Assembly (NCBI GenBank): GCA_049296795.1
Contig: JBAQTC010000030.1
Coordinates: forward strand, 91,654-155,653
Source of the DNA: CAXNKH01 sp049296795
GTDB taxonomy: Bacteria; Pseudomonadota; Gammaproteobacteria; Burkholderiales; Burkholderiaceae_C
DNA length: 64,000 nt
Direction: 5' to 3'
Numbering within the stretch: position 1 is the first letter of the stretch; each line of letters begins with the position of its first letter. The translations under genes and the position numbers were made by a program. Of this stretch, positions 52,140 through 61,678 are shown one piece after another. Below the pieces are notes generated by a model. The model had not been told where the DNA came from, ran no database searches, and worked only from the letters and a program-made list of their open reading frames with translations.

Positions 52140-53327
52140 ATGACTACCCGCCGTCTCGTTCTCAGTCGAAGTGCTGCTTTAGTCGGTGCTGCCACCAGCG
52201 GTCTATGGTTACCCAATTCAGCCCTGGCCCAAAGCGCCAAGGTTCGTGTTGGTTTGATGCTGCCCTATACCGGCACCTTTGCGCAGCTCGGCGTTGCCAT
52301 TGAAAACGGATTTCGCTTGGCTCTGGACGAACAAGGCGGCAAGCTGGGTGGGCGTGAGATTGAATTCTTCAAAGTCGATGACGAATCAGACCCCTCCAAA
52401 GGCGTTGAAAACGCCAGCAAACTGGTACAACGCGACAAAGTCGATGTACTGATAGGAACGGTTCACTCTGGCGTGCAAATGGGCATTCACAAAGTAGCGC
52501 GTGAATCTGGCGTGCTCAACCTCATTCCCAACGCGGGCGTTCACGTAGCGACCCGCGCGCTGTGCGCCCCCAATGTGTTTCGAACCAGCTTCTCAAATTC
52601 ACAAACCACCCGCGCCTTGGGTCAGGCCATGGTGGCAAGAGGTCATAAAAAAGCGATCTGGATCACCTGGAAATACGCTGCAGGCGACGAAGCATTCGAA
52701 GGCTTCAAAGAAGGATTTTTGGCTGCCGGTGGAACCATTGTGAAAGAGCTTGGACTTCCTTTTCCCAATGTTGAGTTCCAGGCTTTTCTGACGGAAATTG
52801 CTGCCCTCAAGCCCGATGCAGTAGCCTGTTTCTTTGCGGGTGGCGGTGCTGCCAAATTCATGCGCGATTACGCCGCTGCCGGACTCAAGGGGAAAATCCC
52901 CTTGTACGGCTCAGGTTTCCTGACCGAAGGGGTGCTCGATGCCGCTGGTCCTGCCGCCGAAGGTGTGGTCACCACCTTGCATTACAGCGATTCACTCGAT
53001 ACGGCGCGCAACAAACAATTCCGGCTGAACTACGCCAAAACCTTCAAACTGCAACCTGACGTGTACGCGGTCCAGGGTTACGATACCGGTTTGTTGCTGG
53101 CCCAAGGCATGAAGACCGTCAACGGGGATGTGAATAACAAAAAAGTCCTCTACGCCGCTCTGGAGAATGCTTCGATAGACAGCCCGCGTGGCAAATGGAG
53201 CATGAGCAAATCGCATAATCCGGTACAGGACTTTTATTTGCGGATAGTTGAAAAGAAAGAAAACAAAGTGATCGGTGTGGCAGGCAAAGCGCTGACTGAC
53301 TCTGGCGCTGGCTGCAAGATGGGCTAA
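52140..53327 (+). CDS. HAAT ABC transporter substrate-binding protein
   Basis: 395 residues of the type I (Leu/Ile/Val-like) family. The signal peptide MTTRRLVLSRSAALVGAATSGLWLPNSALAQ contains a twin-arginine, which may indicate Tat or just Sec export. Blocks are VGLMLPYTGTFAQLGVAIENGFRLAL, DDESDPSKGVENASKLV, VLIGTVHSGVQMG and YDTGLLLAQGMK. The start at 52140 has CAGGAG nine bases upstream. Context within a benzoate operon suggests an aromatic acid ligand. A hairpin terminator follows at 53349. Confidence 0.92.
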   Translation: MTTRRLVLSRSAALVGAATSGLWLPNSALAQSAKVRVGLMLPYTGTFAQLGVAIENGFRLALDEQGGKLGGREIEFFKVDDESDPSKGVENASKLVQRDKVDVLIGTVHSGVQMGIHKVARESGVLNLIPNAGVHVATRALCAPNVFRTSFSNSQTTRALGQAMVARGHKKAIWITWKYAAGDEAFEGFKEGFLAAGGTIVKELGLPFPNVEFQAFLTEIAALKPDAVACFFAGGGAAKFMRDYAAAGLKGKIPLYGSGFLTEGVLDAAGPAAEGVVTTLHYSDSLDTARNKQFRLNYAKTFKLQPDVYAVQGYDTGLLLAQGMKTVNGDVNNKKVLYAALENASIDSPRGKWSMSKSHNPVQDFYLRIVEKKENKVIGVAGKALTDSGAGCKMG

Positions 53328-53348
53328 TACCGCCTGCGGTCTTGGCCC

Positions 53349-53374
53349 AACGGCGGCAACCCCGCCGTTTTTTT
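53349..53374 (+). terminator. Intrinsic terminator/attenuator between binding-protein and permease genes
   Basis: Stem AACGGCGG/CCGCCGTT (53349-53356 and 53362-53369) with a five-base loop and a run of seven T ending at 53374. It would stop many transcripts after the binding-protein gene and lower downstream gene expression, giving more receptor than permease. Confidence 0.75.
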
Positions 53375-53383
53375 ATGCTTCCT

Positions 53384-54247
53384 ATGGATCTCACGACTTT
53401 CCTCATCCAATTGCTCAACAGCCTGCAATATGGCTTGCTGCTGTTTATGCTGGCCGCCGGCCTAACGCTGATCTTTGGCATCATGGGCGTGGTCAACTTG
53501 GCGCATGGTAGCTTCTACATGCTAGGTGCCTATATGGCATGGTCGCTGGCCAGTTTGCTCGGCAGTTTCACACTGGCTATCGTGGTCGGTGTTGTGCTAT
53601 CGGCTCTGCTCGGACTAGCCCTTGAGCTTGTCTTATTTCGTCATTTCTACCGGCGTGATCACCTCGATCAGGTGCTGTTGACCTTCGGCCTGATCTACAT
53701 CGTTGAGGAACTACGCTCGATTATCTGGGGTGACGATGTCCATGGACTGGCCGTCCCCGAGATGCTGAGCGCTTCTATCAGCTTGACCGACAACCAGTCC
53801 TATCCGGTTTACCGCTTGTTCATGGCTGCTGTCTGTCTAATTTTGGCGCTCGGCCTGTATCTGCTCATTTCCCGAACCAAGCTGGGAATGAAAATTCGTG
53901 CCGGGGCCTCTAATCCGGATATGGCGCAAGCATTGGGCGTCAATATCAAATTGATACACACCACGGTTTTTGCCTTAGGGGTCAGTTTGGCCACAGTGGC
54001 TGGAATGATTGCCGCCCCGATCTCCAGCCTTTACCCCAATATGGGATCGTCGGTCCTGATCATGTGTTTTGTCGTGGTGGTGATTGGCGGCATTGGCTCA
54101 GTACGCGGCGCCTTGGTAGCGGCCTTGCTCGTGGGGCTGGTGGATACGTTTGGCAAGGTATTGCTACCTCAAGTCGCCAGCATGTTGGTCTACATGTTGA
54201 TGGCTGTGGTTTTGCTCTACAAACCTCAGGGTTTGTTCAAACAATGA
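53384..54247 (+). CDS. HAAT ABC transporter permease (LivH type)
   Basis: 287 residues, eight membrane helices, starting LTTFLIQLLNSLQYGLLLFML. The conserved FGIMGVVNLAHGSFYMLGAY is the LivH signature and TKLGMKIRAGASNPDMAQALGVN the cytoplasmic coupling loop. The start at 53384 is preferred on homology; 53375 is an alternative. It directly follows the attenuator. Confidence 0.92.
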   Translation: MDLTTFLIQLLNSLQYGLLLFMLAAGLTLIFGIMGVVNLAHGSFYMLGAYMAWSLASLLGSFTLAIVVGVVLSALLGLALELVLFRHFYRRDHLDQVLLTFGLIYIVEELRSIIWGDDVHGLAVPEMLSASISLTDNQSYPVYRLFMAAVCLILALGLYLLISRTKLGMKIRAGASNPDMAQALGVNIKLIHTTVFALGVSLATVAGMIAAPISSLYPNMGSSVLIMCFVVVVIGGIGSVRGALVAALLVGLVDTFGKVLLPQVASMLVYMLMAVVLLYKPQGLFKQ

Positions 54248-55281
54248 ATCCCGCTCAAGCGAATGTGGAGATCCTGCCGCGCAGCCTGCGTTTAGTCCTG
54301 GCACTGGGACTGTTGGCCTTGCTCGTTTTTCCTTGGGTTGGCAGTGATTTTTACATTCAGATGCTGACCCGCATGATGATTCTGGCCATTTTTGCCATGA
54401 GTCTGGATCTGCTGCAAGGCGTCACGGGACTGGTCTCACTGGGTCATGCTGCCTACTTCGGCCTTGCGGCCTACGCACTGGCTTTTCTGACTCCTGCCGC
54501 TGAGCCCATCAGTTTGTGGTGGTCGCTTCCACTGGCTGTTTTGGGGTCTGGCCTTGCCGCTTTATTGATCGGTTTTTTTGTGGTCCGGACCCAAGGGATT
54601 TACTTCATCATGGTCACCATGGCTTTTGCCCAAATGGTGTTCTATCTTTTCTATGGCAACCGCGAGCTCGGTGGCTCCGATGGGATCTACATCAATTTCA
54701 GACCGCAAGCCGAGGTGCTGGGATGGTCGGTGTTCGATCTGGACCATAAAACCACATTTTTTTACCTCACGCTGGCTCTGCTACTGGGGGTTTACGCTTT
54801 TCTGCGGCGTGTTCTCTGGAGCCCAATGGGACGGGTTCTTGCTGGAATTCGCAGCAACGAACAACGCATGCGGGCCATGGGCTTTGCCACTTTTGGCTAC
54901 AAACTCTGGACCTTCGCCATGGCTGGTGCACTGGCAGGTCTGGCTGGTTTCCTCTGGGGTGCTCAAACCGGATTCGTTAATCCTGAACTCATGGGTTTTC
55001 ACACGAGCGCCCACGCGGTGATGATGGTGGTGCTCGGCGGCATGGGCAATTTTGCCGGTGCCATCGTGGGGGCTTTTACCTTTGAGCTAATTTTGCATGG
55101 GTTCAAAGATTTGCCTGTGCTTGGAAACTTCCACTGGGGTAAACACTGGCAATTGTGGATGGGTCTTTTTATTGTGCTGGTCGTGCTTTGGGCGCCGCGA
55201 GGCTTGCTCGGACTTGCAGCGCAGCTTAGTCAATCTGTCAAGCAGTGGGTTCAACGTAGGAAGGCGGGACTGCATGACTGA
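54244..55281 (+). CDS. HAAT ABC transporter permease (LivM type)
   Basis: 345 residues. It contains about ten helices; VTGLVSLGHAAYFGLAAYAL is the LivM GQxSxGHAAFxGxGAY-type signature and PMGRVLAGIRSNEQRMRAMGFATFGYKL the coupling loop. The ATG at 54244 overlaps the LivH stop (ATGA), giving the start. It overlaps the next ATPase gene by eight bases. Confidence 0.92.
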   Translation: MNPAQANVEILPRSLRLVLALGLLALLVFPWVGSDFYIQMLTRMMILAIFAMSLDLLQGVTGLVSLGHAAYFGLAAYALAFLTPAAEPISLWWSLPLAVLGSGLAALLIGFFVVRTQGIYFIMVTMAFAQMVFYLFYGNRELGGSDGIYINFRPQAEVLGWSVFDLDHKTTFFYLTLALLLGVYAFLRRVLWSPMGRVLAGIRSNEQRMRAMGFATFGYKLWTFAMAGALAGLAGFLWGAQTGFVNPELMGFHTSAHAVMMVVLGGMGNFAGAIVGAFTFELILHGFKDLPVLGNFHWGKHWQLWMGLFIVLVVLWAPRGLLGLAAQLSQSVKQWVQRRKAGLHD

Positions 55282-56038
55282 AATCCTGCTGTCGACACAT
55301 CTTCTTTGCAAGCAGTTTGGTGGACTCGATGCCGTCAAAGATGTCTCCATAGATTTGTGTCGCAACCAAATCCATGCCGTGATCGGTCCCAATGGTGCGG
55401 GCAAATCCACCCTGGCCCACTTGCTTTCTGGCGAGCATCAACCTAGCTCAGGCAGCATGGTGCTACTTGGGCGTGACATCACAGGCTGGAGCCCGGACAA
55501 AATTTCACACCAAGGTTTGAGTCGCAGTTACCAGACCAGCAATATTTTTCCAACGTTCACAGTCTGGGAGAACATTAGGTTGGCCTCCCAATCCCGTGCC
55601 AAGCAGCCACCCTGGCATGCCCGAACCTGGCTTCAAACCGCGGCCAAAGCAAGCGCGATCAATGAGCGGGCCAATCGGGCGCTTGAGCAATGTGGTCTGC
55701 AATTCAGGAAAAATAGCATCGCCGGCACCATCAGTCACGGCGAGCAGCGCCAGCTTGAAGTGGCCATGACACTGGCGACTGAACCCCAGGTCTTGATTCT
55801 GGACGAACCTCTGGCCGGCATGGGGGTGGCTGAAGCGCAGACCATGGTGAGCCTGTTGCTCAAACTCAAGCAAGGCCATGCCCTGCTGTTGGTAGAGCAC
55901 GACATGGATGCCGTTTTTACCTTGGCTGATCATCTGACCGTGATGGTCAATGGACAAGTGGTTGCCAGTGACAAACCACTTGTCGTACGCAGCGACGCAC
56001 GAGTTCAAGCCGCTTATCTCGGTGAGGCCATGGCATGA
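55274..56038 (+). CDS. HAAT ABC transporter ATP-binding protein (LivG type)
   Basis: 254 residues. Walker A GPNGAGKST, Q-loop SRSYQTSNIFPTFTV, signature ISHGEQRQLEVAMTLA (S-H-G-E variant of LSGGQ), Walker B VLILDEPLAGMG and switch His LLLVEHDMDAVF. The start at 55274 has GGCGGG six bases upstream; longer in-frame sequence belongs to LivM. LivG pairs with LivF. Confidence 0.93.
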   Translation: MTEILLSTHLLCKQFGGLDAVKDVSIDLCRNQIHAVIGPNGAGKSTLAHLLSGEHQPSSGSMVLLGRDITGWSPDKISHQGLSRSYQTSNIFPTFTVWENIRLASQSRAKQPPWHARTWLQTAAKASAINERANRALEQCGLQFRKNSIAGTISHGEQRQLEVAMTLATEPQVLILDEPLAGMGVAEAQTMVSLLLKLKQGHALLLVEHDMDAVFTLADHLTVMVNGQVVASDKPLVVRSDARVQAAYLGEAMA

Positions 56039-56748
56039 CAGAACTGCTGATCGAGGTGCGTGATTTGCACACGTTTTATGGCACCAGCCATATCTTGCAT
56101 GGCATTAATTTTTCAGTGGCGCGTGGCGAATCTATTGGACTCATGGGGCGCAATGGGATGGGTAAAAGCACCCTGCTCAAAAGCATCATGGGACTGGTCA
56201 AACCCAGCTCAGGCAGCGTGACGATACGAGGCCAGCGCATGACGGGGAGAAGCCCCTATGAGATTGCGCGACTGGGCTTGGCTTATGTACCCGAAGGTCG
56301 CGGAATTTTTGGCAATCTCAGTGTCAAGGAGAACCTGGTGATGGCGCAACGCCCTGGTGTTCGGGGCCAACGCGACTGGACGCTACAACGCGTGCTCGAC
56401 ACTTTCCCCCGCCTAGCGGAGCGACTGCAACACGGCGGACAGCAACTCAGTGGCGGTGAGCAGCAAATGCTGACCATTGGCCGTGCGCTCATGACCAACC
56501 CCGATCTGCTGATTCTGGATGAAGCTACCGAGGGTCTGGCACCACTGATAGCGCGGGAAATCTGGCACATCTGCCAACTGATTAAGGACACGGGCATCAG
56601 TACCGTGATCGTTGACAAGAACTGGAAACATGTCACTCAAGTCACCGACCGCAACCTGGTCTTGCTCAAAGGTGAGTTGGCCTTTGCTGGCAGCTCGATG
56701 CAGTTGCAAGCCCAACCTGAGCGTTTGGAGCAGTTGCTCGGTTTATGA
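56035..56748 (+). CDS. HAAT ABC transporter ATP-binding protein (LivF type)
   Basis: 237 residues. Walker A GRNGMGKST, the signature LSGGEQQMLTIGRALMTNP, Walker B LLILDEATEGLAP (D-E-A-T-E-G-L is the LivF mark) and ISTVIVDKNWKHVT in place of the switch His region, where Asp-Lys replaces the usual Glu-Gln/His. It overlaps LivG by four bases and its stop overlaps an in-frame pobA ATG, so all are co-transcribed. Confidence 0.92.
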   Translation: MTELLIEVRDLHTFYGTSHILHGINFSVARGESIGLMGRNGMGKSTLLKSIMGLVKPSSGSVTIRGQRMTGRSPYEIARLGLAYVPEGRGIFGNLSVKENLVMAQRPGVRGQRDWTLQRVLDTFPRLAERLQHGGQQLSGGEQQMLTIGRALMTNPDLLILDEATEGLAPLIAREIWHICQLIKDTGISTVIVDKNWKHVTQVTDRNLVLLKGELAFAGSSMQLQAQPERLEQLLGL

Positions 56749-56774
56749 GGGCGGGCTTGCCGGATAATTCCGGC

Positions 56775-57968
56775 ATGACGCAGAGAAATCAAACCCTTAG
56801 AACCCAGGTCGCCATCATCGGTGCCGGCCCCTCGGGCTTATTGCTCGGCCAGTTACTGCATCGGGCCGGAATTGATGCGATTATTCTTGAGCGACAGAGC
56901 GCCGACTATGTGCTCGGCCGCATCCGTGCTGGCGTGCTCGAGCAGGTCTGCATCGATTTAATGGACGAAATCGGTGTCGGTCAGCGCATGCACCGTGAAG
57001 GCTTGGTACACGGTGGGTTCGAGATACTGTTCAATGGCCAGCGACACCGGGTTGACCTGAACCGACTGACAGGTGGGAAAAATGTGATGGTCTATGGCCA
57101 GACCGAACTCACCCGTGATTTGATGCAAGCCCGGGCAAGCGCAAACTTGCCCACTGTCTATGAGGCCAGCAACGTGGCGATTCACGACTTTGACAGCAGC
57201 AAGCCGCGCGTCACTTACCAAAAAAATGGTCAAACCCATGCAATTGCCTGTGACTTTATTGCCGGTTGCGATGGCTTTCACGGTGTCTGTCGCGCCAGCG
57301 TGCCACCAGGCGCCATCACTGAGTTTGAAAAAGTCTATCCATTCGGGTGGCTCGGCCTGTTGTCAGACACGCCCCCGGTCAGCGATGAATTGATTTACGT
57401 CAACAGCCCACGTGGTTTCGCACTGTGTTCGCAGCGCAGCAAAATTCGCAGCCGCTATTACCTGCAAGTGCCCTTGACCGACACCTTGGAACAATGGAGT
57501 GACGATGCGTTCTGGCAGGAGCTGCGCTTGCGGCTGGATCCGCAAGGGCGCGACCGTTTGGTGACTGGCCCCTCACTAGAGAAAAGCATTGCCCCGCTGC
57601 GCAGTTTCGTTTCCGAGCCGCTGCGTTTTGGACGTTTGTTTCTGGCTGGTGATGCCGGCCATATCGTTCCACCGACTGGCGCCAAAGGCCTCAACTTGGC
57701 CGCCACCGACGTCAAATACCTCTCCAGCGCCTTCATTGATTATTACCAGGATAAAACTGAAACAGGCATTGACAGTTACTCCGAACGTTGCCTCCGGCGC
57801 ATCTGGAAAGCCGAGCGTTTTTCCTGGTGGTTCACTGGCCTGATGCACAACTTTCCCGAGAATGGGGCGATCGGCGCCAAGTTCCAGCAAGCCGAGTTGG
57901 ACTATCTGCTGCACTCCGAAGCCGGCTCACGCTCGCTGGCGGAAAACTACGTTGGCTTGCCGCTTTAA
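56775..57968 (+). CDS. pobA: 4-Hydroxybenzoate 3-monooxygenase PobA
   Basis: 397 residues, a group A flavoprotein hydroxylase. FAD motif GAGPSGLLLGQLLHRAGI, VLGRIRAGVLEQ, GCDGFHGVCR (DG motif) and GDAGHIVPPTGAKGLNLAATDV (GD motif) are all present; PobA-specific residues such as Tyr and Arg in SQRSKIRSRYYLQV fit. It makes protocatechuate from 4-hydroxybenzoate with NADPH and oxygen. The start is ambiguous: 56745 overlaps livF in ATGA, but 56775 gives the usual N-terminus and length. No PobR regulator is adjacent. Confidence 0.94.
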   Translation: MTQRNQTLRTQVAIIGAGPSGLLLGQLLHRAGIDAIILERQSADYVLGRIRAGVLEQVCIDLMDEIGVGQRMHREGLVHGGFEILFNGQRHRVDLNRLTGGKNVMVYGQTELTRDLMQARASANLPTVYEASNVAIHDFDSSKPRVTYQKNGQTHAIACDFIAGCDGFHGVCRASVPPGAITEFEKVYPFGWLGLLSDTPPVSDELIYVNSPRGFALCSQRSKIRSRYYLQVPLTDTLEQWSDDAFWQELRLRLDPQGRDRLVTGPSLEKSIAPLRSFVSEPLRFGRLFLAGDAGHIVPPTGAKGLNLAATDVKYLSSAFIDYYQDKTETGIDSYSERCLRRIWKAERFSWWFTGLMHNFPENGAIGAKFQQAELDYLLHSEAGSRSLAENYVGLPL

Positions 57969-57974
57969 AGTGCT

Positions 57975-60287
57975 TTAACGCGCTTTACGTGTGACTTTGC
58001 GCTGCGGCGCTGGACTGCCTGTCTCGCGCGGTGGCAGACCTGTATGTTGGGTCAGAATCCGTCCAGGTGCGGCCTTGACCGTGGTCGAATTTTTGCGTCT
58101 GGCGCTGGTGTAGCTACCATCACCCAGCGGCTGGTAAGTCGGTATCAAATGCTGTTTGCCGTTACCGATCAAATCGGAGCGTCCCATGGCCTTGAGCGCC
58201 TCGCGCAACAGCGGCCAGTTGTTCGCATCGTGGTAGCGCAAAAACGCTTTGTGCAGTCGGCGCCGTTTATCCCCACGAACAATGTCAACACTCTCTGAAT
58301 CGCGGCTGATTTTGCGCAAGGGGTTTTTATTGCTGTGGTACATGGCCGTTGCAGTGGCCATGGGTGATGGGTAAAAGGTTTGCACCTGGTCGGCCCGAAA
58401 GCCATTTTTCTTGAGCCACAGCGCCAGGTTCATCATGTCGGCGTCGCTGGTGCCGGGGTGCGCGGCAATGAAATAGGGAATCAGGTATTGTTTCTTGCCG
58501 GCTTCAGCACTGAACTTCTCAAACAGGGTTTTGAATTTGTCGTAACTACCGATACCCGGCTTCATCATTTTGCCCAAAGGGCCCGCCTCGGTGTGTTCGG
58601 GTGCAATTTTCAGGTAGCCGCCCACATGGTGCTGCACCAATTCTTTCACGTACTCCGGGCTTTGCACCGCCAGGTCGTAGCGTAGACCCGAGCCGATCAA
58701 GATTTTCTTGATGCCTTTGAGGGCGCGACCGCGCCGGTACATCTTGATCAGCGGATCGTGGTTGGTTCCCAAATTCGAGCAGATGCCGGGATAAACACAG
58801 GACGGTTTGCGACAAGCGGCCTCGATCTCGGGGCTTTTGCAGCCGAGACGGTACATATTGGCCGTTGGGCCACCCAGGTCGGAGATGGTGCCGGTGAAGC
58901 CTTTGACTTTGTCACGGATATCTTCAATTTCCTGAATCACGGAGTCTTCGGATCGGCTCTGAATGATGCGCCCCTCATGCTCGGTGATCGAGCAGAAGGT
59001 GCATCCTCCAAAACAGCCGCGCATGATATTGACGCTGAAACGGATCATTTCCCAGGCCGGGATTTTGGTCGCCCCGTCGTGGCTACCTGTCGCATCGGCG
59101 TAGTCCGGGTGCGGGCTGCGCGCATAAGGCAGTCCGAACACATGGTCCATCTCGGCCGTGGTCAGGGGAATCGGCGGTGGATTAATCCAGACGTCGCGCG
59201 CTGTCCCGCCCTCGCCATGGGCCTGCACCAAGGCCCGGGCGTTGCCGGGGTTGGTTTCCAAGTGCAGCACCCGGTTGGCATGGGCGTACAACACGGTATC
59301 GGCCTTGACCTGCTCGTAACTGGGCAAACGGATCACCGAACGATCGCGCGGCGCCACTTTGACACTGCCCTTGCCGTAAAGCGCCGGGTTGGGAACAAAA
59401 CTCAAGGGTTGAATCGCTGGATTGACCTGGGCTGCGCCAGCATTGCCATCTTCTTTGGAGCAACTTTGCCCCTGGGCTTGGGCTTGTTCGGCCGTGGTTT
59501 GGTAAGGGTTGATATGGGTCTCAACCCGACCCGGTTCGTCCACACTGCTGGAATCTATTTCGAACCAGCCCTGCGCGGTTTCATCGTCGCAGCGACGCAC
59601 AAAAGCCGTTCCACGCACATCAGTGATGTGTTGCACGGGTTCTTTAGCGGCGATGCGGTGGGCAATTTCAACGATGGCACGTTCAGCATTGCCGTAGAGC
59701 AGCAAATCGCATTTGGCGTCGACCACCACCGAGCGCCGCACTTTGTCAGACCAGTAGTCATAGTGGGCGATGCGTCGCAAACTGCCCTCTATCCCGCCCA
59801 GAATTATGGGAACGTCGTTGTAGGCTTCGCGACAACGTTGGCTGTAAACAATGGCCGCGCGATCGGGTCGTTTGCCACCAACATCGCCTGGGGTATAGGC
59901 ATCGTCGCTGCGGATTTTGCGATCCGCCGTATAGCGGTTGATCATCGAATCCATGTTGCCCGAGGTCACGCCCCAGAACAAATTGGGTTTGCCCAAGCCC
60001 TTGAACGCATCGGCACTGTGCCAATCGGGCTGGGCGATGATGCCGACTCGAAAGCCCTGGTCTTGCAACATGCGCCCGATCACTGCCATGCCAAAGCTGG
60101 GGTGATCGACATAGGCGTCGCCGGTGACCAGGACGATGTCGCAGCTGTCCCAGCCCAGAACGTTCATTTCCTTGCGGCTCATGGGCAGGAAGCCAGGCAC
60201 GCCAAAGCGCGCGGCCCAGTATTTTCGGTAACTGGTTAGCGGTTTGGCAGCACGCGCAAAAAAGGAAACGTCGATCGGAGCGTTCAT
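57975..60287 (-). CDS. YgiQ-family radical SAM protein
   Basis: 770 residues. The N-terminal region (SRKEMNVLGWDSCDIVLVTGDAYVDHPSFG) and the radical SAM cluster motif CFGGCTFCSITEHEGR (C-x3-C-x2-C) identify UPF0313/YgiQ. Later blocks include GCKSPEIEAACRKPSCVYPGICSNL with extra cysteines and IAPEHTEAGPLGKMMKPG. The function of YgiQ is unknown. Its stop is six bases from the convergent pobA stop; it diverges from chrA. Confidence 0.92.
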   Translation of the reverse strand: MNAPIDVSFFARAAKPLTSYRKYWAARFGVPGFLPMSRKEMNVLGWDSCDIVLVTGDAYVDHPSFGMAVIGRMLQDQGFRVGIIAQPDWHSADAFKGLGKPNLFWGVTSGNMDSMINRYTADRKIRSDDAYTPGDVGGKRPDRAAIVYSQRCREAYNDVPIILGGIEGSLRRIAHYDYWSDKVRRSVVVDAKCDLLLYGNAERAIVEIAHRIAAKEPVQHITDVRGTAFVRRCDDETAQGWFEIDSSSVDEPGRVETHINPYQTTAEQAQAQGQSCSKEDGNAGAAQVNPAIQPLSFVPNPALYGKGSVKVAPRDRSVIRLPSYEQVKADTVLYAHANRVLHLETNPGNARALVQAHGEGGTARDVWINPPPIPLTTAEMDHVFGLPYARSPHPDYADATGSHDGATKIPAWEMIRFSVNIMRGCFGGCTFCSITEHEGRIIQSRSEDSVIQEIEDIRDKVKGFTGTISDLGGPTANMYRLGCKSPEIEAACRKPSCVYPGICSNLGTNHDPLIKMYRRGRALKGIKKILIGSGLRYDLAVQSPEYVKELVQHHVGGYLKIAPEHTEAGPLGKMMKPGIGSYDKFKTLFEKFSAEAGKKQYLIPYFIAAHPGTSDADMMNLALWLKKNGFRADQVQTFYPSPMATATAMYHSNKNPLRKISRDSESVDIVRGDKRRRLHKAFLRYHDANNWPLLREALKAMGRSDLIGNGKQHLIPTYQPLGDGSYTSARRKNSTTVKAAPGRILTQHTGLPPRETGSPAPQRKVTRKAR

Positions 60288-60391
60288 GAAATCTGGATGG
60301 GGTTAGCTCTGCATTTTACGGTTTTACCCTTGCCAGCACAGGTTTCAAGGGCAATTGAGCGCGAATCTGCCGAGATAGGGATAATGCGCCC

Positions 60392-61027
60392 ATGCCAAAA
60401 TTGAAGCGCAACGCACAAGATCGGTTGCCATTGCCCGATCGACCCCAGCCCTCCTCGAAAACCGACCTGTTCTGGTCCTTCACTTGGCTGGCTTTGCAGG
60501 GCTTTGGCGGTGTCTTGCCTGTAGTCCAACGCGAATTGGTCGATCGCAAACAATGGCTCAGTCGAGAAGAATTTATCGAAGAATGGGCCGTGGCCCAGGT
60601 GTTACCGGGACCCAATGTGGTGAATTTCGCCCTGGTCTTTGGCGACCGCTACTTTGGTCTGGCCGGCGGCATGGCGGCACTGGCCGGGTTGATGCTGTTC
60701 CCTTTGATGCTGGCGCTGACCTTGGCCGCCCTGTTTGCCAGCATCGCCGACATACCCGCAGCCCAGGGCGCATTGCGCGGCATGGGCGCAGTCACTGCCG
60801 GTTTGATTACCGCTGCTGGACTGAAGCTGATACCCAGTCTGAAAAAAAATGTCATGGGCCAGCCGGCCTGCATTTCAATTGCTGTGCTGACTTTTTGCGC
60901 CATCGCCCTGCTGCGCATTCCGCTGGCCACCGTGTTGCTCACGCTCGGGATTCTGAGTGGGTTCTGGGCTTATCGCCAACTCGGCCAACTCGGTGCCGTG
61001 CGCCTGGCCAAGGAGGATCAGCCATGA
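60392..61027 (+). CDS. chrA: Short ChrA-family chromate transporter, N-terminal-type partner
   Basis: 211 residues with six hydrophobic segments, a single CHR domain. Signature FGGVLPVVQRELVDRKQWLS and AQVLPGPNVVNFALVFGDR (family Q-x-L-P-G-P) are present. Short CHR proteins work as a pair with a second subunit; the ATG of the partner overlaps its stop in ATGA. Family members export chromate with protons, but paralogues may move other anions. Confidence 0.9.
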   Translation: MPKLKRNAQDRLPLPDRPQPSSKTDLFWSFTWLALQGFGGVLPVVQRELVDRKQWLSREEFIEEWAVAQVLPGPNVVNFALVFGDRYFGLAGGMAALAGLMLFPLMLALTLAALFASIADIPAAQGALRGMGAVTAGLITAAGLKLIPSLKKNVMGQPACISIAVLTFCAIALLRIPLATVLLTLGILSGFWAYRQLGQLGAVRLAKEDQP

Positions 61028-61596
61028 GCCTTGAGTTGTCCTGGAGCGACTGGCTGGCGCTGCTCACCCATTTCATGACCTTGTCGATGCTGGCTGTTGG
61101 AGGCGCCATCAGCACCACACCCGATATGCACCGATTCCTAGTGAATGAGAAGCTGTGGTTGAGTGAAGGCCAGTTCACATCCTCAGTCGCCATCGCCCAG
61201 GCTGCGCCCGGCCCCAATGTCATGTTTGTGGCGCTGCTGGGTTACAGCGTGGGTCTGAATGCCGGTAGTTACGGCTATGCCGCTCTCGGCGTATTGATCT
61301 CCATAGTCGGCATCATGTTGCCAAGCTCTACGTTGGCTTATGTGGCGGCGCGCTGGGGTCAGCGCAACCGTGAGCTGCGTTCGGTGCGCGCTTTCAAACA
61401 AGGTATGGCACCGATGGTCGTGGCTTTGCTGGTGGCTACTGGCTGGGTGCTGAGCTCAGGCCATACCGACCCCCGGCGTGATTGGCCGGTATGGTTGCTG
61501 ACCGGGGTTTCAACCCTGCTGGTCTGGCGCACCCGGTTGCACCTGCTCTGGCTGCTGGCTGCTGGGGGACTGCTGGGTGCCGTCGGTTGGCTCTGA
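61024..61596 (+). CDS. chrA: Short ChrA-family chromate transporter, C-terminal-type partner
   Basis: 190 residues with five to six hydrophobic segments. The homologous signature is LSMLAVGGAISTTPDMHRFLVN and IAQAAPGPNVMFVALLGYSVG. Start ATG 61024 is set by the overlap with the first partner. The two proteins together equal one full-length ChrA. Confidence 0.9.
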   Translation: MSLELSWSDWLALLTHFMTLSMLAVGGAISTTPDMHRFLVNEKLWLSEGQFTSSVAIAQAAPGPNVMFVALLGYSVGLNAGSYGYAALGVLISIVGIMLPSSTLAYVAARWGQRNRELRSVRAFKQGMAPMVVALLVATGWVLSSGHTDPRRDWPVWLLTGVSTLLVWRTRLHLLWLLAAGGLLGAVGWL

Positions 61597-61678
61597 GCAA
61601 TAAATAAGAATTTGCATGAAGGAGCCTGCCCACCTAAGATCGACTTGACACCAAAGATTAAAGCCAAGGAAAGTCCGC

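Noticed and set aside
58758..60239. 493-residue plus-strand ORF
   Set aside because: It is fully antisense to the YgiQ radical SAM gene, whose motifs are complete; high G/C at third positions explains the open frame.
60484..61023. N-terminal extension of the second ChrA protein
   Set aside because: It lies out of frame over the first chrA gene; ATG 61024 with the ATGA overlap fits the family start.
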